Source: DATHRK01 sp035465395
GTDB taxonomy: Bacteria; Gemmatimonadota; Gemmatimonadetes; Longimicrobiales; RSA9
Length of the DNA stretch: 26,536 bases
Direction: 5' to 3'
NCBI GenBank assembly: GCA_035465395.1
Contig: DATHRK010000085.1
Coordinates: forward strand, 1-26,536
Shown here: positions 23,048-26,536 of the stretch, piece after piece
How positions within the stretch are numbered: the first letter of the stretch is position 1
How the letters are laid out: the number at the start of each line of letters is the position of its first letter
Translations under genes and position numbers: made by a program
Notes under the pieces: model-generated
What the model was told of the DNA's origin: nothing
The model's input: the letters and a program-made list of their open reading frames with translations, nothing else
Databases searched by the model: none

Positions 23048-23887
23048 TTACTTCGTCGCCTTGCCGCGCTTGCGGCCGCGTACGATGTAGCGGTTGGAAG
23101 CCTTGTTCCTCTTCCGCGTCTTCTTGCCCTCGCGCTTGCCCCAGGGGGTGACGGGCGGCCGGCCGCCCGACGCCTTCCCCTCGCCGCCGCCCAGGGGGTG
23201 GTCGACCGGGTTCATGGCGACGCCACGCACCTTGGGTCGGCGACCCCGCCAACGGGAAGCACCGGCCTTGCCCAGCACCTGGAGCTCGTGGTCCGAGTTG
23301 CCGACCTCGCCGATCGTGGCGATGCAGGTCAGGCGGACCATGCGGACCTCGGTCGACGGCAGCCTGAGCGTCCCGAAGTCGCCTTCCTTGGCCACGAGCT
23401 GCGCCCCGGTGCCCGCGGAGCGAACCATCTGTGCGCCCTTGCCCGGCTTCATCTCCACGCAGTGCACGACGGTGCCCAGCGGAACCTCGCCCAACGGCAC
23501 GGCGTTGCCGATGCGGATGTCGGCGCCCGGCCCGGACATGATCTCGGCACCCTGCGCCAGGCCCTTCGGGTGCAGGATGTAGCGCTTCTCGCCGTCCGCG
23601 TAGTGGATGAGGGCGATGTTGGCGGACCGGTTCGGATCGTACTCGATCTCGGCCACGCGGCCCGGCACGCCGTGCTTCTCACGCTTGAAGTCGATGCGCC
23701 GGTAGCGTCGCTTCGCCCCGCCGCCTCGACGGCGCGTCGTGATGTGCCCGTGGTGGTTGCGCCCGCCCTTCTTCCGCAGCGATTCGGTGAGCGACTTCTC
23801 GGGCGTGTCCCGGGTGATGACGTCGCTCGCCCCGACCGATCGGAAGCGCTGACCGGGCGTGACCGGCTTGAATTTCTTGAGCGCCAT
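23048..23887 (-). CDS. rplB: 50S ribosomal protein L2
   Basis: A large-subunit protein close to the peptidyl transferase centre, 279 residues. The central rRNA-binding blocks are GRNHHGHITTRRRGGGAKRR (42-61) and GKAGASRWRGRRPKVRGVAM (206-225). The conserved NPVDHPLGGGEG (226-237) keeps His230; the second His seen in E. coli (HPHGGG) is Leu here, a change seen in other bacteria too. Its ATG shares an A with the rplW stop (TGATG). Confidence 0.98.
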   Translation of the reverse strand: MALKKFKPVTPGQRFRSVGASDVITRDTPEKSLTESLRKKGGRNHHGHITTRRRGGGAKRRYRRIDFKREKHGVPGRVAEIEYDPNRSANIALIHYADGEKRYILHPKGLAQGAEIMSGPGADIRIGNAVPLGEVPLGTVVHCVEMKPGKGAQMVRSAGTGAQLVAKEGDFGTLRLPSTEVRMVRLTCIATIGEVGNSDHELQVLGKAGASRWRGRRPKVRGVAMNPVDHPLGGGEGKASGGRPPVTPWGKREGKKTRKRNKASNRYIVRGRKRGKATK

Positions 23888-24201
23888 CAGACCCCCTCGT
23901 ACACGTCGATCGACTCACCGGCGGCGAGGCGCACGACGGCCTTCTTGAAGGCCGCGCGCTTGCCGGGAATGCGGCCCACGCGCCGCGCCTTACCGCGATA
24001 GTTCATGGTCCGAACGTCGACCACCGACACGCCGAACAGCGACTCGATGGCCTTCCGGATCTCGATCTTGTTGGCGTCCCGGCGCACGATGAAGACGTAG
24101 GCGTTCGCGCTGTCCTCGGTGCCCGAGAACTGGCCGCCGCCCATCAGCATCGTCTGCTCGGTGACGACCGGCCGGATGATCACGTCGCGCGCCTCAGCCA
24201 T
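23887..24201 (-). CDS. rplW: 50S ribosomal protein L23
   Basis: The tunnel-exit protein that docks trigger factor and SRP, 104 residues. DVIIRPVVTEQTMLM (6-20), YVFIVRRDANKIEIRKAIES (35-54) and VDVRTMNYRGKARRVGRIPG (61-80) are the L23 blocks. The start at 24201 overlaps the end of rplD by 8 nt. A longer in-frame reading to 24480 is a shadow of the L4 tail. Confidence 0.97.
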   Translation of the reverse strand: MAEARDVIIRPVVTEQTMLMGGGQFSGTEDSANAYVFIVRRDANKIEIRKAIESLFGVSVVDVRTMNYRGKARRVGRIPGKRAAFKKAVVRLAAGESIDVYEGV

Positions 24202-25087
24202 CGTTCGTCTCTTCCTCTGCCTCCGAGGCGTCCTCCTGGGCATCCGCCTCCGCGGCGGCGCCGGTAGCAGCGTCCGCGGCCACGTCCTCCGCGGCTCCCT
24301 CCATCTCGGCGACCGTATCCTCCGCGGCGGTGGCCTTGTCGGTCTTGGCCGGCTTCGCCTCGGCGGCCTCTTCGGCCTCGGCCGGCTTCTCCTTCTCGGC
24401 CTTGGCCGGCTGCGCCTTGGCGGCCCTCTTCTTCTTGGCCGGCTGCGCCGGCTTCGCGGCTTCCGCCTCGGGCACCGCATCCAGCGCGGCGGCTTCGATC
24501 AGCACGGCATCCGCCCACAGGACGTCGTAGGCCGACTCCTGCCCGAAGGCGACGACCTTCACCTGCGGGATGTTGCGCGCCGAGCGATGCACGATCGGCG
24601 CGTGGCCGTTGGTGAGGATCAGCGTCTTGCCCTCGACCCCCGCCCCCTCCAGCAGCGCGATGATCGCCTTGGTACGGGGCGCATCCAGCGCCAGCGATTC
24701 GAAGACGACGACCTGCCCGCTCTGCGCGCGCGCGTTGAGCGCCGAGCGCCGCGCTAGGCCGCGCACCTTGCGGGGCAGCTCCTCGCGGTGGTTGCGCGCG
24801 GAGGTCGGCCCGAACACGACGCCGCCGCCGCGCCACTGCGGCGCGCGGATCGTTCCCTGCCGGGCCCGCCCGGTCCCCTTCTGCCGCCAGGGCTTGCGGC
24901 TGCCTCCGCGCACCGCCGAGCGGTTGCGGGTCGACGCGTTGCCCTTGCGCTGGTTCGCCAGGTACGCCTTGGTGGCTTGCCAGAGAACGGCCTCGTGAAC
25001 CGTACCGTCGAAGATCGACTCTGGCAGCGGCCGGGCCGCGCCCTTGGCCTTCTTGCCCTCCGCCGTAAAGACCGGTGCCTCGTACAT
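24194..25087 (-). CDS. rplD: 50S ribosomal protein L4 with long low-complexity C-terminal tail
   Basis: A tunnel-wall protein; in E. coli it also represses the S10 operon. 297 residues, against about 200-210 in most bacteria. The normal fold covers about 1-205: GNASTRNRSAVRGGSRKPWR (49-68) then QKGTGRARQGTIRAPQWRGG (69-88) form the tunnel loop, and NIPQVKVVAFGQESAYDVLW (172-191) the end of the core. From about 206 to 297 the protein is almost only Ala, Glu, Lys, Pro and Asp: first Lys/Pro-rich (AKPAQPAKKKRAAK), then strongly acidic (EEETNDG at the end). The tail is in frame and overlaps the rplW start, so it is not a misread stop. No cysteines or hydrophobic patches are seen in the tail. Confidence 0.97.
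   Translation of the reverse strand: MYEAPVFTAEGKKAKGAARPLPESIFDGTVHEAVLWQATKAYLANQRKGNASTRNRSAVRGGSRKPWRQKGTGRARQGTIRAPQWRGGGVVFGPTSARNHREELPRKVRGLARRSALNARAQSGQVVVFESLALDAPRTKAIIALLEGAGVEGKTLILTNGHAPIVHRSARNIPQVKVVAFGQESAYDVLWADAVLIEAAALDAVPEAEAAKPAQPAKKKRAAKAQPAKAEKEKPAEAEEAAEAKPAKTDKATAAEDTVAEMEGAAEDVAADAATGAAAEADAQEDASEAEEETNDG
24401..24449 (-). repeat. 16-nt direct repeat inside the rplD tail
   Basis: CTTGGCCGGCTGCGCC occurs at 24401-24416 and again at 24434-24449, offset by 33 nt, which is 11 codons. Both copies encode AQPAK (residues 214-218 and 225-229). This supports growth of the tail by in-frame slippage or duplication. Confidence 0.7.
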
Positions 25088-25095
25088 CGGATCGC

Positions 25096-25719
25096 CTACG
25101 CCTCGCGAATGAACAGGACGCCGTTGCGCGAGCCCGGAAGCCCGCCGCGGATGAAGAGCAGATTGCGCTCGCCATCCACGCGCACGACGCGGCAATTCTT
25201 CTCCGTGTGCCGCACGTCGCCCATCTGGCCCGGCAGCTTCTTCCCCTTGATCACGCGGGACGGGTCGGTCCCGGGGCCCATGGAGCCCGGGATCCGGGAC
25301 TTCGGGTGCCCGTGCGACGCCGGACGCCCGCGGAAGCCGTAACGCTTCACCACGCCCTGGAATCCGCGCCCGCGCGACGTGCCGGTGACCTTGACCCGGT
25401 CCCCCGCCTCGAACTGCTCCACCGTCAGCTCCTGGCCGGCCTCGTATTCGCCGGGCTCGGGCAGGCGGAACTCGCTGAGCGTCCGCGGCGCGGCCTCGAG
25501 TCCGGCCTTCGCGGCGTGGCCGGCTTCCGCCCGCGTCGTGCGCTTGGCCCGCTGCGCCCCGAAGCCGACCTGGATCGCGTCGTAGCCGTCCGTCTCGACG
25601 CTCTTGACCTGGACCACCGGGCACGGCCCGGCCTCGACTACCGTCACCGGGGTCAGCGTGCCTTCATCATCGAAGATCTGGGTCATGCCCAGCTTCTTGC
25701 CGATAATCGCCTTCATCAT
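25096..25719 (-). CDS. rplC: 50S ribosomal protein L3
   Basis: An early-assembly large-subunit protein reaching the peptidyl transferase centre, 207 residues. It starts MMKAIIGKKLGMTQIFDDEG; the first ATG (25719) has AAGG 9 nt upstream, and 25716 is the alternative. The loop ASHGHPKSRIPGSMGPGTDP (residues 132-151) and GKKLPGQMGDV are the L3 signature. It is one base after the rpsJ stop and 8 nt before rplD. Confidence 0.98.
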   Translation of the reverse strand: MMKAIIGKKLGMTQIFDDEGTLTPVTVVEAGPCPVVQVKSVETDGYDAIQVGFGAQRAKRTTRAEAGHAAKAGLEAAPRTLSEFRLPEPGEYEAGQELTVEQFEAGDRVKVTGTSRGRGFQGVVKRYGFRGRPASHGHPKSRIPGSMGPGTDPSRVIKGKKLPGQMGDVRHTEKNCRVVRVDGERNLLFIRGGLPGSRNGVLFIREA

Positions 25720-25720
25720 C

Positions 25721-26035
25721 CTAGTCGACCTTGATCTCGACATCGACGCCGGCCGGCAGATCGAGCTTGGTCAGCGCGTCCACCGTCTGCGGGCGCGAGT
25801 CCAGGATGTCGATGACGCGCTTGTGCGTCTTCAGCTCGAACTGGTCCCGGCTCTTCTTGTCGATGTGCGGCGACCGCAGCACCGTCCACCGCTGGATACG
25901 GGTCGGCAGCGGGATGGGCCCGCTCACCGTCGCGCCGGTCTTCTCGGCCGTGCGCACGATGTCGGACGCCGTCTGATCGATCACCGCGTGATCGAACGCC
26001 TTCAACCTGATCCGGATCTTCCCGCCTGCAGCCAT
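25721..26035 (-). CDS. rpsJ: 30S ribosomal protein S10
   Basis: A small-subunit head protein (NusE, also part of antitermination complexes), 104 residues. IRIRLKAFDHAVIDQTASDI (8-27), GPIPLPTRIQRWTVLRSPHI (39-58) and DKKSRDQFELKTHKRVIDI are the family blocks. It lies only 27 nt after tuf, which leaves no room for a separate S10 leader. Confidence 0.98.
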   Translation of the reverse strand: MAAGGKIRIRLKAFDHAVIDQTASDIVRTAEKTGATVSGPIPLPTRIQRWTVLRSPHIDKKSRDQFELKTHKRVIDILDSRPQTVDALTKLDLPAGVDVEIKVD

Positions 26036-26062
26036 TGCTCGTGTCCCGTTCCGGTCTCGTCG

Positions 26063-26536
<474 letters not shown>

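Noticed and set aside
22748..23887. Leu in place of the second His in the L2 motif DHPLGGGEG as a defect
   Set aside because: The first His of the motif (His230) is present, and Leu or Met at the second position is known in other bacterial L2 proteins.
25088..25624. Extension of the rplD frame upstream to 25624
   Set aside because: This part is the shadow of rplC. The L4 N-terminus begins at the ATG at 25087.

Overview
The window is a high-GC bacterial chromosome segment in which every convincing gene lies on the minus strand, so transcription runs from high to low coordinates. It is the core ribosomal-protein / RNA polymerase alpha locus: the equivalents of the S10, spc and alpha operons are joined in one run from tuf (right edge) to rpmB. 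No tRNA, rRNA, CRISPR array, insertion sequence or phage gene was seen. The style of the proteins (RpoA with its 'VVHEHQTVEGVVEDIHQIIQ' block and acidic insert, zinc forms of S4, S14, L28 and L36), the GC content and rpmB at the end of the alpha cluster suggest Gemmatimonadota. That is an inference from memory of the families, not a database result.

Right part (26536 to about 14500, in transcription order): tuf (5' end cut off) - rpsJ - rplC - rplD - rplW - rplB - rpsS - rplV - rpsC - rplP - rpmC - rpsQ - rplN - rplX - rplE - rpsN - [135-nt structured spacer] - rpsH - rplF - rplR - rpsE - rpmD - rplO - secY - adk. Spacing is tight, with many overlaps. L4 (rplD) carries an extra low-complexity C-terminal tail of about 90 residues.

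Middle part (14512 to 8293): the usual adk-map junction is opened by a five-gene block, hemD - cysQ - cysD - cysNC - SLC13/RCK permease. Together these would import sulfate, activate it to APS and PAPS, clear the by-product PAP, and supply uroporphyrinogen III, the siroheme precursor. The first three genes are joined to adk and to each other by start/stop overlaps, so they look translationally coupled to the spc operon.

Left-middle part (8198 to 3315): map, then a good sigma-70-type promoter (7342-7370), then rpmJ - rpsM - rpsK - rpsD - rpoA - rplQ - a membrane-anchored protein with a possible OB-fold - rpmB. infA is not at its common place between map and rpmJ.

Left part (3314 to 1): a spacer with a strong hairpin, a CPA2-type cation:proton antiporter, another hairpin, and a membrane-bound FlaA1/CapD-type nucleotide-sugar dehydratase whose C-terminus runs off the left edge. 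The ribosomal genes build the translation and transcription machinery, SecY and Map handle export and N-terminal Met removal, and the sulfate block is the main accessory content.
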